Below are positions 1 through 9,423 of a stretch of DNA of 64,000 bases, one piece after another. Each line of letters starts with the position of its first letter. Position 1 is the first letter of the stretch. Source of the stretch: Novosphingobium profundi (GTDB lineage: Bacteria > Pseudomonadota > Alphaproteobacteria > Sphingomonadales > Sphingomonadaceae). The stretch spans positions 207,309 to 271,308 of the forward strand of contig NZ_JABWCU010000009.1 of assembly GCF_018491765.1 (NCBI RefSeq), read 5' to 3'. The notes beneath the pieces are model-generated. The model worked only from the letters and a program-made list of their open reading frames with translations. It searched no databases and was not told where the DNA came from. The translations under genes and the position numbers were made by a program.

Positions 1-33
1 AATGTACTTCCGGGGGTTTTCTTTAAATTGGGC

Positions 34-58
34 CACCATTCAATTCAACTGAATGGTG
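34..58. repeat. Inverted repeat near the left edge
   Basis: A 9-bp perfect inverted repeat (CACCATTCA and TGAATGGTG) is separated by a 7-base spacer. It lies downstream of the EAL gene, which reads leftward and ends at 187. It could be a weak terminator or a protein-binding site, but it is not GC-rich and has no clear T-run. Nothing coding is supported between 1 and 186. Confidence 0.35.
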
Positions 59-186
59 TGACGCAAATTACGCGCCAGCAGCGCCCCACCAATAACCACC
101 AAGCATTGTATTTCCCCATGTGAACCGTCGCTTATCTGCGACAGCTAACAGGGATAACGCTCAGTTAACGTTTCATCAATAAATTT

Positions 187-2481
187 TTAACCAATGAGCT
201 GGTGTGTCTCCCGGGAAGTTGCCTCGAGCATTTCCCGAAATGGGACGGGACGGCCGATGTAGTAGCCCTGCACGATATCACAGCCGCGCTCCTTCAGCAT
301 CTCCAGACTGCGCAGGGTCTCGACACCTTCCGCCACCACGGTGCGATCAAGCGAATGGGCCATTTCGATGATGGACTGGACGAGCACCAGATCGTCCTTG
401 TTCGCCTCCATCGACGAAACGAACGAGCGATCGATCTTAACCTCACTCGCGGGAAGATAGCGCAAGTAGTCGAGTGTGGCGTTTCCTGTCCCGAAGTCGT
501 CGATCGAAAGGCGAAGGCCCGATTGCACCAGCCGCTGGAGCATCTGGTAAGTGCGCGAGCTGCGGTCGAGGCGATCGGTTTCGGTAATCTCCAGGATAAG
601 CCGGTCGGCCGGCAGGCCGTGCAGCGCAAGAATGTCGGAAATCAAGCCCGGAAGTCCGGGATTGCGCAAGAGCTGCGCCGAAATGTTTACCGACAAGGTC
701 ATGTCCAGGCCTCGGCGCATGAGTTCCACACCGCAGCGCACCGCATCGTCGATGACGAATCGGGTGATGCGTTCGATGCGATGGAACTCCTCGGCAATCC
801 GGATGAACTTCTCGGGCGAAATGGGGCCGCGCTCGGGATGGGTCCAGCGCACCAGAGCTTCCGCACCGCAAATCCGGTTCGACCTCAGGTCGAACTTGGG
901 CTGGTACGCCACCCAGACCTCGCCGTTGTCGATGGCCCGGTCGAGCGAGGTGAGCAGCGAGATTTCCCACTGCGCCTCGTTGCGACGGCTATCGTGCTGG
1001 TAGACGAGTTCGTCGTTGCGAACCGCTTCCTCGGCCGACTGCATCGCGCCCGCGACACGGGTGGAGAGTGGCCGATCGAATTCGGAATCGACACCGCAGT
1101 TGAACGAAAGGTCGATATCGAGCCCGCCGACCTGGATGCCGTTCTGAACGATGCGATGCAGCCCCTCCAGGTTCTCGAACAAGTCGAAACTGCTTCGGAT
1201 CGAGGACAGCCACATGAACATGCCGCCTTCGTGGTAGACCGTCACGGCATCGTCGCTGATCCGGATGCGGCGCACGATTTCGCGCGCGACGCTGGCCTCG
1301 ACCGTTTCCGCGAAACTGCCGATGATCGCCCCATAGTTGCGGATCTTGAGCGCAACGAGAATGAGGTTCGACTTGTCGTCCGAATTGCGCAGCGCCTGGA
1401 CGCTGGGCAGGCCGGAACCGGTGTTCGTCTCGCCCGCCACTTCGACCCGGTCGAGGCTGCGCATGCGCAGCACCGCTATGACCGCAACGATCAGCGCTGG
1501 CGCGATGTCCATGCGCACACGCATGAAATCAAGCAGGAACGGCGCAGCCACGATGACCGTGACGAGCGCGGCCGATCGTTTCCAATCGAAGACCCGACCG
1601 CGCCCGGTTCCGGTTACGACAATCGCCACGACGATCACCAGCGGCAACAGCCATCCAAAGTTGCGCGGCAAGCCGCGCATGAGGGTCTCGGCCGCAATGG
1701 CTTCGATATAGCCGCCCGGAACGGCTTCATCACGGCCCGGGATCTTGTGAATATCGTTGTAGGTGACCGCAGCGGGCGCAATGATGATGTCCCGCCCGCG
1801 GATGACCGTGGGATCAAAACGGCCATGAAGAACATCGCCGTAGCTCACCGCACCAATCGTATCCACGTCGATCGAGAAATCGGGCATGAACAGTTCGTCC
1901 GTCCCCTTCGTCACTCCGGCAATGCTGGCGGCCAGCGTAGGCACGGTGCCGATCGGGCTGCGCGAGGCATAGGGCATTTCGACGCCCAGATTGAAGGGAT
2001 GGTGCAGCAGCAGCAGCGACACGACGTTCTCGGGACTGCGGAAGCTCGCTCCTGGAAGGCGCGCTGCGAAATTTCCGAAATTGCCATTGCTGCTCGGCAA
2101 CGCGCCGATGAAGACCTTGCCCTTGTAGTGCAGAAGCGTGTCGCGAAATGTTTCGCGGGCGGTCTTGTCGCCGCGATCGGGAATGCGCCGGTCGAAATAG
2201 ACCCGCTTGGCCCCCGCGCGAAAGAGCGCATGGAGGACCTGGGTGTCCTGCTGCAATCCGACGTCGACGATATCGAGTTCTTCGAGCGTACTGTCATCGA
2301 GCAGCACCATCGCGATCTTGCCGTCGGATGGATGCAGCCGCAGCGGAATGCGCATGTTGCGCAGAACGTCTTCGGCCGGCACGCTCAAGCCACTTGCGCC
2401 GAGCAGGAGCCCGGTCACGGTGGCCCAGAACACGATCCGGAATCGGGCGCTGTTCCAGAGTTGACCGAAAAGCGCGGTCAT
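187..2481 (-). CDS. CHASE2 / degenerate GGDEF / EAL cyclic-di-GMP phosphodiesterase
   Basis: Predicted inner-membrane protein of 764 aa that hydrolyses cyclic di-GMP. An N-terminal membrane anchor (about residues 15-35) leads into an extracytoplasmic CHASE2 sensor domain, then about three membrane segments (about 275-345). A GGDEF-like domain follows in which the signature is replaced by EGGMF, so cyclase activity is unlikely. A complete EAL domain covers about 515-755. The metal and catalytic motifs are present: EALVRW, SVNIS, EITE, DDFGTG, VKIDR and EGVE. The start is an ATG. It reads away from the polysaccharide locus, and c-di-GMP control of exopolysaccharide is common, so a functional link is plausible but inferred. 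The sensed signal is unknown. Confidence 0.9.
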   Translation of the reverse strand: MTALFGQLWNSARFRIVFWATVTGLLLGASGLSVPAEDVLRNMRIPLRLHPSDGKIAMVLLDDSTLEELDIVDVGLQQDTQVLHALFRAGAKRVYFDRRIPDRGDKTARETFRDTLLHYKGKVFIGALPSSNGNFGNFAARLPGASFRSPENVVSLLLLHHPFNLGVEMPYASRSPIGTVPTLAASIAGVTKGTDELFMPDFSIDVDTIGAVSYGDVLHGRFDPTVIRGRDIIIAPAAVTYNDIHKIPGRDEAVPGGYIEAIAAETLMRGLPRNFGWLLPLVIVVAIVVTGTGRGRVFDWKRSAALVTVIVAAPFLLDFMRVRMDIAPALIVAVIAVLRMRSLDRVEVAGETNTGSGLPSVQALRNSDDKSNLILVALKIRNYGAIIGSFAETVEASVAREIVRRIRISDDAVTVYHEGGMFMWLSSIRSSFDLFENLEGLHRIVQNGIQVGGLDIDLSFNCGVDSEFDRPLSTRVAGAMQSAEEAVRNDELVYQHDSRRNEAQWEISLLTSLDRAIDNGEVWVAYQPKFDLRSNRICGAEALVRWTHPERGPISPEKFIRIAEEFHRIERITRFVIDDAVRCGVELMRRGLDMTLSVNISAQLLRNPGLPGLISDILALHGLPADRLILEITETDRLDRSSRTYQMLQRLVQSGLRLSIDDFGTGNATLDYLRYLPASEVKIDRSFVSSMEANKDDLVLVQSIIEMAHSLDRTVVAEGVETLRSLEMLKERGCDIVQGYYIGRPVPFREMLEATSRETHQLIG

Positions 2482-2717
2482 CGCCGGTCCATCCTTTCAC
2501 CGCCGACAGCCTGGCCTGCCAATCGCAGGCGCACATCCCCGCGACGCCCTGTGGACGCTGCGAACCTCCGGAGATGCATATCATTCTGTGTCATTGACGT
2601 CCCGAAATGACGCTTGGTGAATTCGCTCTATCGGGAAGTTCCTAAGAATATGTGTAGTTAATCGCACACCTAGGTTCTGCGTTTGCGATCCCGCACGGAT
2701 TCTGGGCCAAAAGCCCG

Positions 2718-4613
2718 TTAGACGAGCCCCAGATTGGTAAACGATCTTTCGAGCATCGTTAGCTGCCACAGCAACCGGGCGTGGTTCGCCTGGCCGGAAA
2801 TGTGGCTCTCGACAAGCTGGGCAAGACGCCGCTGATCGAACCAGCCGGTCGCCGCAAGGGCCTTTCCAGCGGCGATTTCGCGCGCGGTCTGCTGCAGCGG
2901 CCCTCGAAACCAGTGTTCGATCGGAGTGACGAAGCCCTGCTTGGGCCGGTAAAGGATGTCGTGCGGCAGCGCGCGGCGCATGGCACGCTTCATCAGCCAC
3001 TTGCCCTGTCCCGAGCGAACGCGCAGCGATTCGGGCAACCGCGCGCCAAATTCGATGAGGCGGTGGTCGAGCAGCGGCTCGCGCGCCTCAAGCCCGACGG
3101 ACATGCTCGTGCGATCCACCTTGGTGAGGATATCACCGGGAAGCCAGAACTTGAGGTCGGCGTATTGCGCGCGGTCGAGGCCCGAGCGCACGGGCGCAAG
3201 GCGCATCAATTCGACAAGGGGTTGTTCGGCCCGGTAATCCCTGCGCTCGCGTTCGAAATCGGGAGAATAGAGCGTGCTGCGAAGCTCGGGCGGACAGTAG
3301 GCGAGCGCCCGCGCATAGCCTTCGGCGCTGTCGCCCGCGAGCGCCAGCAAGGTGGTCTTGGCACGCAAAGGCCTCGGTGCCCAGTCGGCCTTGGGGTAGA
3401 CCGCCCCCAATGCGCCGAATACCCGTGTGCGCAAACCTTGCGGAAGCAGTGCGCGCACGCGATCCTCGCCCCGCTGGAACAGGTGTCGACGATACCCCGC
3501 CAGCGCCTCGTCCGCTCCATCCCCCGACAGCGCGACCGTCACCGATTCGCGTGCCAGCTGGCAGACCCGCCAGGTCGGCAGTGCCGACGCATCGGCAAAG
3601 GGCTCGTCGAACATGGCCGCCAACGAATCCATCGCGCCGTAATCATCGGGAGAAACCCGGCGCGTGGCGTGGTTGGTCGCGAAAAGACTTGCGACCTGAT
3701 CTGCATGGACCGTTTCGTCGAGGCCCGCGACATCGAAGCCGATCGAGCAGGTCCGGACCGGGTTCGCGCTCACTTCGGCCATCAGCGCGACCACGCTGGA
3801 GCTGTCCACTCCGCCCGACAGGAAGGCACCGAGCGGAACGTCCGCGACCATGCGCGATTCGACGGCCTGGCGCAGGCGATGCAGCAGCTCAGCCTCAAGA
3901 TCGGCGGCGCTCCCGCGATGCCGTTCGGAGAACGAAACGTCCCACCACTGGCTGGGCCGTGGCAACGGACTGTTGTGGCGCAGCAGCAGGCTGTGCCCCG
4001 CCGCCAGCTTCGACACGTTCCTGAGGATCGAGCGATGATCGGGCACGTAGCCCCAGGTGAGGTAATCCTCGACCGCCAGTGGATCAATCTCGCGGCGCAA
4101 CAGGGGATGTGCCGTCAGCGCCTTGAGTTCGGACCCGAAGATCAGACTGCCATCGCTGAGCGTGGCGTAAAACAGGGGCTTCACGCCCAGCCGGTCACGC
4201 GCCAGAAACAGCGTACGCGCCTCGCCGTCGTAGAGCGCAAAGGCGAACATGCCGTGAAGGCGCTCCACACATGCCGGCCCCCAACGCTGCCAGGCGGCGA
4301 GGATCACTTCGCTGTCGCCATCGGTGCGAAATTGCGCGCCACTCGCCTTCAGTTCGCGGCGAAGCTCCCGAAAATTGTAGATCTCACCATTGAAAACGAG
4401 CACCGCGCGGCCATCGGGAGAAACCATGGGTTGGGGCGATCCGGCGATGTCAATGATCGAGAGCCGGCGATGCCCCAGGCCGACCCCCGGCCCGGTCCAC
4501 ACCCCCTGTCCGTCCGGCCCCCGATGTGCGAGCGCATCGCGCATGACTTCGACCCGCGCCGGATCGACCGGCTTGGGTGTATCGAGATGGAATATGCCTA
4601 CGATCCCGCACAT
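2718..4613 (-). CDS. XrtA/PEP-CTERM system amidotransferase (asparagine synthase-like)
   Basis: 631-aa glutamine-dependent amidotransferase of the asparagine-synthase family, of the type found beside exosortase A. I chose the ATG at 4613 because it places the catalytic cysteine at position 2 (MCGIVGIF). The N-terminal glutaminase domain spans about residues 2-215, with the RGPDG motif. The synthetase domain carries the PPi-loop SGGVDSS, and the LEAREPLLDH segment is typical of AsnB. It is the last gene of the minus-strand XrtA cluster and starts 11 bases after the end of xrtA. In these loci the enzyme is thought to modify a sugar or a small precursor of the exopolysaccharide; the true substrate is unknown. 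Confidence 0.88.
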   Translation of the reverse strand: MCGIVGIFHLDTPKPVDPARVEVMRDALAHRGPDGQGVWTGPGVGLGHRRLSIIDIAGSPQPMVSPDGRAVLVFNGEIYNFRELRRELKASGAQFRTDGDSEVILAAWQRWGPACVERLHGMFAFALYDGEARTLFLARDRLGVKPLFYATLSDGSLIFGSELKALTAHPLLRREIDPLAVEDYLTWGYVPDHRSILRNVSKLAAGHSLLLRHNSPLPRPSQWWDVSFSERHRGSAADLEAELLHRLRQAVESRMVADVPLGAFLSGGVDSSSVVALMAEVSANPVRTCSIGFDVAGLDETVHADQVASLFATNHATRRVSPDDYGAMDSLAAMFDEPFADASALPTWRVCQLARESVTVALSGDGADEALAGYRRHLFQRGEDRVRALLPQGLRTRVFGALGAVYPKADWAPRPLRAKTTLLALAGDSAEGYARALAYCPPELRSTLYSPDFERERRDYRAEQPLVELMRLAPVRSGLDRAQYADLKFWLPGDILTKVDRTSMSVGLEAREPLLDHRLIEFGARLPESLRVRSGQGKWLMKRAMRRALPHDILYRPKQGFVTPIEHWFRGPLQQTAREIAAGKALAATGWFDQRRLAQLVESHISGQANHARLLWQLTMLERSFTNLGLV

Positions 4614-4624
4614 CGCCGAGCGCC

Positions 4625-6199
4625 CTACCTGAGCCCCGCGAGGGCGTCCATCCATCGCGCGAGATCACCCGTCGATCCGACGAACCGGGCAATGGACTGC
4701 GCGGCGGGCCGATCCCCACGCTCCTCGGCCGAGACGATCAGCATGACCGTGGGCTCGGCGCGCAGGAACAGCTGGTCGTCGATGACCGCCAGTTTCAGGC
4801 CGAGATTGCTGCCCGAAAGCAGCGTTCCATTGCGGTACCAGGTCACCGCGACACGTTCGAGGGTGCCGTTGGCGAGGAGACGTTCCCCGCGCCCCCCCGA
4901 GGGGCCAACTGCCGGCGCTTGCCACGACCAGGTGCTTTCGCGCATCAGCGCCCCTTCGCCGAACCCCCCGGCCTCGCGCCCTTCCCCCTGCCCCGAATAG
5001 AGCGCGACGAATACGTCGACTACACGGCCCTCGCCGTCGGCGTAACGTCCCAGCAGGCGGTGTTCGGCCCCTTGCGCGCGCGGTTCCCACCAGACGCGAG
5101 GATCGTAAGGTACCCGGTGCCATCCCGTAACATCGGGCAAGGCGATGCGCGCAGGCAAGGGCGCGGCGAGCCTATCGGCCGCTTGGGCCCATACGCGCAC
5201 CCCTGCGACGAGAACCAGGCAACTTGCCAGGGCCAGGGCCAGTGGCATGGCCCCCGTGCCGCCGAGCCAGGCCAACGTCCGGTTGCCGGTTATCGCCGCA
5301 AGGTCGATCATCGGTGCATCGGCCGGCCTATCGAAGAAGCGCCAGGCACCCAGGATCACCAGGGTCAGGATGATGGCGAAGAAGAACCAGCCGTAGACGA
5401 TGTGATCGAAGCCGGCCGCAACCTCCACCCCGAAGATCTGCGCGGCGTAGATCGTCCCCCATGCGCGCACTCCGTTGGCCAGAATTGGAACAACGAGGCA
5501 GGCCAGCAGGAGCACCAGCCGCCGCGGCCAGCTCACGAAACAGACATTGGCCGCGAGCACCCCGAAAGCAACCATCGCGATCAGGAACTTGACGCCCGAG
5601 CAGGCTTCGGCGACTTCGAACAGGCCGACTGGCGTATCGATGAATACCCCGTCGATCACCGCCGCAATGCCGCTGAGATGCGTGAGCGCAATGGTGATCT
5701 CGGCCGTGATCATCTGGAGCGGCTTCACCAGTTCCTCGCCAAAGGGCACGATGAAGACGAGATAGAACAGCGGGAACAGCACGGCGGCGGTAACCTGTGC
5801 CCCCAGCAGCAGCGGCACGCTGGCCGCCAGCATTGCAACGACACCCGCCTGCCGCAGGAGGTCGAAGCCGGAAACGCCGCCAAGCAGCCAGAGACACGCG
5901 GCCAGCGCGAAAAGGACCAAGCCTGGAGCCCAGGCCCGTGGCGTCAGGCGCGCGAGTTCGCGGCGCCGCTGCCATACCAGCCAGACCTCGACGAGGGGGA
6001 TCAGCAGCATATGGTTGTAGGTCGAGATGTCCCACCACTGGCGCACCATCGCGCCCCAGTCCGCCGCGAAGGCGCCGAACTGGACAAGCCAGGCAAGACC
6101 AAGCGCGATCAATGCGCTGCGCCAGGGGCGCGATAGCGCTACGAGGCCAGGCCCATCCGCCGCAGTCGGCGCGTGCGGGCGCGAGATGTCATGCGACAT
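4625..6199 (-). CDS. xrtA: Exosortase A fused to an EpsI-type domain
   Basis: Polytopic inner-membrane cysteine protease/transpeptidase, 524 aa, predicted to process proteins with a PEP-CTERM sorting signal. The N-terminal ~300 residues form the membrane exosortase core with the three expected catalytic residues: Cys in EACSGVKF, Arg in ANGVRAW and His in FDHIVYGW. The C-terminal ~200 residues after a further membrane segment match the EpsI (exosortase-associated) domain, with the ending typical of fused XrtA. The ATG at 6199 overlaps the upstream glycosyltransferase stop by 11 bp. No PEP-CTERM substrate is encoded in this window. Confidence 0.92.
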   Translation of the reverse strand: MSHDISRPHAPTAADGPGLVALSRPWRSALIALGLAWLVQFGAFAADWGAMVRQWWDISTYNHMLLIPLVEVWLVWQRRRELARLTPRAWAPGLVLFALAACLWLLGGVSGFDLLRQAGVVAMLAASVPLLLGAQVTAAVLFPLFYLVFIVPFGEELVKPLQMITAEITIALTHLSGIAAVIDGVFIDTPVGLFEVAEACSGVKFLIAMVAFGVLAANVCFVSWPRRLVLLLACLVVPILANGVRAWGTIYAAQIFGVEVAAGFDHIVYGWFFFAIILTLVILGAWRFFDRPADAPMIDLAAITGNRTLAWLGGTGAMPLALALASCLVLVAGVRVWAQAADRLAAPLPARIALPDVTGWHRVPYDPRVWWEPRAQGAEHRLLGRYADGEGRVVDVFVALYSGQGEGREAGGFGEGALMRESTWSWQAPAVGPSGGRGERLLANGTLERVAVTWYRNGTLLSGSNLGLKLAVIDDQLFLRAEPTVMLIVSAEERGDRPAAQSIARFVGSTGDLARWMDALAGLR

Positions 6200-7421
6200 C
6201 GCACATGCCTCCAGCCTTCGCATCGAACCCGCAGTAGGCTGGCAGGTTTGCCAAAGCCGCTTCCCAACTGGCATTTTCCTCGATCCACGCGCGCGCCGAA
6301 CGACCCAGTGTCCGTGCCAGTCCGGCGTCGCTCGCAAGATCGATCACGGCATCCGCCATAGCCTCATCGTCCTCGCGCACGAGGAACTGGGTACCGTCGG
6401 CCGCGGGAATGCCGGTGGCCGCGCCCAGGCTTACGACCGTTGGCACGGCCATCGCCATCGCTTCGAGCACCTTATTCTGCACCCCGCGCGCCAGCCGCAA
6501 CGGCACGAGCGCCACGTCGGCGGCGGCGAGATAGGGGCGAACGTCGGGGACCCGGCCCCAGACCCGCACACCCGGCAACGTCCCCAATGCTTCCACCGCG
6601 CGCGTCGGATTGCGCCCCACGACATGCAGGCTTGCTTCGGGAAAGGCGCGGCGCACGCGCGGCAGGATCGCACGCGCGCCACGTTCGACCGCCGCAATGT
6701 TGGGTGCGTAATCCATCTGACCGGTGAAGACGATGCGCGGAAATCCGGCCGCTGCCATCGCAGCGTCAGGCGGGCAGGCACCGGGCGCAAAGGCCCTGGC
6801 ATCAATGCCATTGCCCATGACCCTGACGCTTTTGCCAGCTTCGGCCAGCCGATCGCGAAAGAGCTGCGCTTCCGGCTCGCTGACCAGCAGCGAGACTTGC
6901 GCGCGCGCGGCGATGCGCGCTTCCTCGCAGCGCAAGAGCCGGGCCTCGCGCGCCTCCATCCAACGTCGGGGTGCTCGCCCCGCCGCGGCGTAGGCTTCGA
7001 ACTTGGCCGAATCGACATCGACGAGATCGGCCACCACCCGCCCCCGGAAATCCTCGGGCACATACTGCGCCATCTGCCCGGAGAAGACGTAGATCGCCTC
7101 GATCGGGCGGGTGGCGAGGACGTGGCGAACATAATTCGCGACAGGCGCTGCGTGAAATGCCGTGAGACTGACCGGCTTGCCGGTGGCCAGCGCTTCGAGC
7201 GCGGCCAGGGCCAGCGGCTTACGGCGCGCAACCAGACAATGGCTCGCGGCGAGCTGCACCAGTTCGGCCTCGCCGGCCCAGTCCGCGTCCTCGTCGGCGA
7301 ATGTCGCCACATGGACCGGGGCCAGACGCGCAAGCGCCTTGAGCACGTGGTGCGAGCGGATCTTGTCTCCCCGGTCGGGCGGAAACGGCATCCGGTGCGC
7401 CAGGAACAGGATTTCCCCCAT
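6189..7421 (-). CDS. XrtA-system glycosyltransferase (TIGR03087-like)
   Basis: 410-aa GT-B fold glycosyltransferase of the family found next to exosortase A. The N-terminus (MGEILFLAHRMPFPPDRGDK) is the typical acceptor-domain start. The C-terminal half carries the donor-binding region (LVPLRLARGVQNKVLEAMAM) with the conserved lysine and glutamate of GT4-type enzymes. It probably adds a sugar to the polyprenyl-linked repeat unit on the cytoplasmic face. It overlaps xrtA at its 3' end and follows the FemAB gene after 9 bases, consistent with one operon. Donor and acceptor sugars cannot be read from sequence. Confidence 0.87.
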   Translation of the reverse strand: MGEILFLAHRMPFPPDRGDKIRSHHVLKALARLAPVHVATFADEDADWAGEAELVQLAASHCLVARRKPLALAALEALATGKPVSLTAFHAAPVANYVRHVLATRPIEAIYVFSGQMAQYVPEDFRGRVVADLVDVDSAKFEAYAAAGRAPRRWMEAREARLLRCEEARIAARAQVSLLVSEPEAQLFRDRLAEAGKSVRVMGNGIDARAFAPGACPPDAAMAAAGFPRIVFTGQMDYAPNIAAVERGARAILPRVRRAFPEASLHVVGRNPTRAVEALGTLPGVRVWGRVPDVRPYLAAADVALVPLRLARGVQNKVLEAMAMAVPTVVSLGAATGIPAADGTQFLVREDDEAMADAVIDLASDAGLARTLGRSARAWIEENASWEAALANLPAYCGFDAKAGGMCDVA

Positions 7422-7430
7422 GACCCGGCC

Positions 7431-8507
7431 CTATCCCAGCCCGCGCGCGATCAACGGGCCGAACCGGTTCGCGAGGCCGAGTGGCAGGCGCTGCCAGAGC
7501 TTGATCTGCAAGGAAAGCTTGCCGCTCGCCGGATTGGCCTCGCGCGACTTCGCGCCCGGAGCAGTCCACTGCGCATAAGTCAGGGGCTCAGGGGTAAAGC
7601 CCCAGTTGCGCTTGAAATGATAGGCCCCGCTTGCCGTCTTCGAGCGGCCGAAATCAAAATGCGTCATGCCTTTGCGGCGCGCGTGCAGCATGAGTTCGTA
7701 ATACATCCGATCGTTCGCCCGCAGGCGCCGCGCCTCCCAGCAGCCCCCGCCCCAATAAGGCATGACCGCGCGCTTGTGATAGAGGCTGATCACGCTGGCG
7801 ACGGGCCGGCCCTCGTGGCGTACGGTCAGGATGTCGGCGTCCTCGCCGAACGCATCGAGCACGCCGTCGAGCAGGGCGCGCGGGAACACGGGCGTGCCGA
7901 GGTTACGGTAGCTTTCGCAGAACACGGCGTAGTGCGCCGCCCGCTCGCCTTCGCCCCGCCCGACGGTGACGCTCAGATCGTCCGAGAGGCTCTTGCGCAC
8001 CTCGGCGCGCTGCTTGCGCGGGATCGCGAGCAGTTCGGCCTCGTCGTCCGCTGTGAGAGCGCGCGCGAAATTGCAGTGCGATTCGCGCTGGAGCGCCCAG
8101 CCTTCGCCATCATCGGGCAGCACACCTCCACGCAGTTCGATCGCGGTGCAGGCGAGACGCCCGGCGAGCTCCGCCGCCGCGTCGAAGAGCGCAGCCGGCT
8201 CGGCCCCTTCCCCTGCCAGCACTCCGCCTCCTACGGCAAAGCCGCTCGAGGCCAGGACACGTCCGAAGATCGGCGATTCGATGCAGTCGAGCGGCAGCAG
8301 GGCGACGAGTTCGCCTGCCTTCTCCTGCACGAGGGCAAAGGCACGGTTGCCCGTGGCTCTTGCCACCGATACGAACCAGGCCGGACGATGGAACGGACTC
8401 CCTTGCGGGTGCGCTGCAACGAAGGCGTCAAGCCGGGCGCATTCGCCCGCATCCCGCAGGTCGACAAGCCGTACCTTGGCCTGCGCGATCCGCATCGGCG
8501 CATTCAC
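7431..8507 (-). CDS. FemAB-like protein of the XrtA system (GNAT fold)
   Basis: 358-aa protein of the FemAB/CelD-like acetyltransferase superfamily, the version associated with PEP-CTERM loci. The C-terminal half has the usual sequence around MYYELMLHARRKGM and FDFGRSK. It may transfer an acyl or aminoacyl group to the exopolysaccharide or its precursor. The start is GTG at 8507, overlapping the deacetylase stop as GTGA, so translation is probably coupled. A second GNAT/BioF2-type gene (18769-19800) lies at the other end of the locus. Confidence 0.85.
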   Translation of the reverse strand: MNAPMRIAQAKVRLVDLRDAGECARLDAFVAAHPQGSPFHRPAWFVSVARATGNRAFALVQEKAGELVALLPLDCIESPIFGRVLASSGFAVGGGVLAGEGAEPAALFDAAAELAGRLACTAIELRGGVLPDDGEGWALQRESHCNFARALTADDEAELLAIPRKQRAEVRKSLSDDLSVTVGRGEGERAAHYAVFCESYRNLGTPVFPRALLDGVLDAFGEDADILTVRHEGRPVASVISLYHKRAVMPYWGGGCWEARRLRANDRMYYELMLHARRKGMTHFDFGRSKTASGAYHFKRNWGFTPEPLTYAQWTAPGAKSREANPASGKLSLQIKLWQRLPLGLANRFGPLIARGLG

Positions 8508-9397
8508 GCCGCGCGCCTTTCCAGTCGCAGATTTTCGCGCGCCGCGAGCGCGTCCATCCGCCCCCAGCCAAATTCGCGCGTCAGACGGGCGAGTTTGTCC
8601 GCCATGACCGAAAGATTGGTGTAGTGGCGAAGCCGCGAGCGCAGCGGTGCATCCTCGACACGGGGCTGATCCGGATCGATCTCCCAGGGGTGAAAATAGA
8701 ACACCGCCGGGCGGCCTTCGGCATTGACCTGGCGGATCGCCCAGCGGGTGAAACTATAAGGCAGGACGCGAAAGAAGCCACCTCCGCCCGCCGCCAGCCG
8801 CCGCGAGCCGAGCCTTGCAGTGGTGACCGGAATCTCGACGAGAGCGCTGCCCTCAAGCGGCGCGAACGCAAAGCGCGGGGCCTCACGCCAGCCGTAGTGA
8901 TCGTGGACCACCGGGGCGACGCTCGAGGAATAGGCATAGCCCTCCTCGGCCAGTGCTTCATGAGCCCAGGGCGTGCGGGCATCGATCGAGAAACTGGGCG
9001 CGCGATAGCCGGTAACCGCCATGCCGGAGCTGTCTTCGATCACCTTGCGACTGCGCTCCAGATCGGCGCGAAACCCCTCGGCACCGAGGCGGAACACCCG
9101 TTCGTGCGCCCAGCCATGGCTGGCGATCTCGTGGCCCGCCTCGGCGATCCGGCGCATCATCGCGGGTGCGCGCTCGGCGATCCAGCCTAGCGTGAAGAAC
9201 GTACCCTTCACCCCGGCCTCGTCGAACATCTGGAGGATCACGTCGCAATTGCGCTCGACCCGCAAGGCAAGGCCATTCCAGTCTTCGCGCTCGATCACGT
9301 TCTCGAACGCACCGACCTGGAACCAGTCCTCTACATCGACCGAAAGGCCGTTGATCGGCCTACTGCCATCGCTCGCACGCTGGTTTGCCGCTGTCAT
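8504..9397 (-). CDS. XrtA-system polysaccharide deacetylase (NodB domain, DUF3473 tail)
   Basis: 297-aa NodB-type carbohydrate esterase. The metal and catalytic motifs are visible: SVDVEDW near the N-terminus and the SHGWAH histidine motif. A C-terminal DUF3473-type extension (FYFHPWEIDPDQPR) marks the PEP-CTERM-associated subfamily. It has no signal peptide, as usual for this subfamily. I chose the ATG at 9397 because a GGGGGAG ribosome-binding site lies just upstream; a longer in-frame start would run into the preceding gene. It probably de-N-acetylates the nascent exopolysaccharide. Confidence 0.88.
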   Translation of the reverse strand: MTAANQRASDGSRPINGLSVDVEDWFQVGAFENVIEREDWNGLALRVERNCDVILQMFDEAGVKGTFFTLGWIAERAPAMMRRIAEAGHEIASHGWAHERVFRLGAEGFRADLERSRKVIEDSSGMAVTGYRAPSFSIDARTPWAHEALAEEGYAYSSSVAPVVHDHYGWREAPRFAFAPLEGSALVEIPVTTARLGSRRLAAGGGGFFRVLPYSFTRWAIRQVNAEGRPAVFYFHPWEIDPDQPRVEDAPLRSRLRHYTNLSVMADKLARLTREFGWGRMDALAARENLRLERRAA

Positions 9398-9423
9398 TGC
9401 GCGGTCACTCCCCCGCCGCTCGC

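Noticed and set aside
202..2610. An 802-codon open frame on the plus strand, antisense to the EAL gene
   Set aside because: It mirrors the minus-strand gene in a high-GC region and has no domain. The minus strand shows the complete CHASE2/EAL protein.
2781..5000. A 739-codon plus-strand frame across the amidotransferase gene
   Set aside because: Antisense shadow of the amidotransferase and XrtA genes, with His/Arg/Gln-rich composition and no domain.
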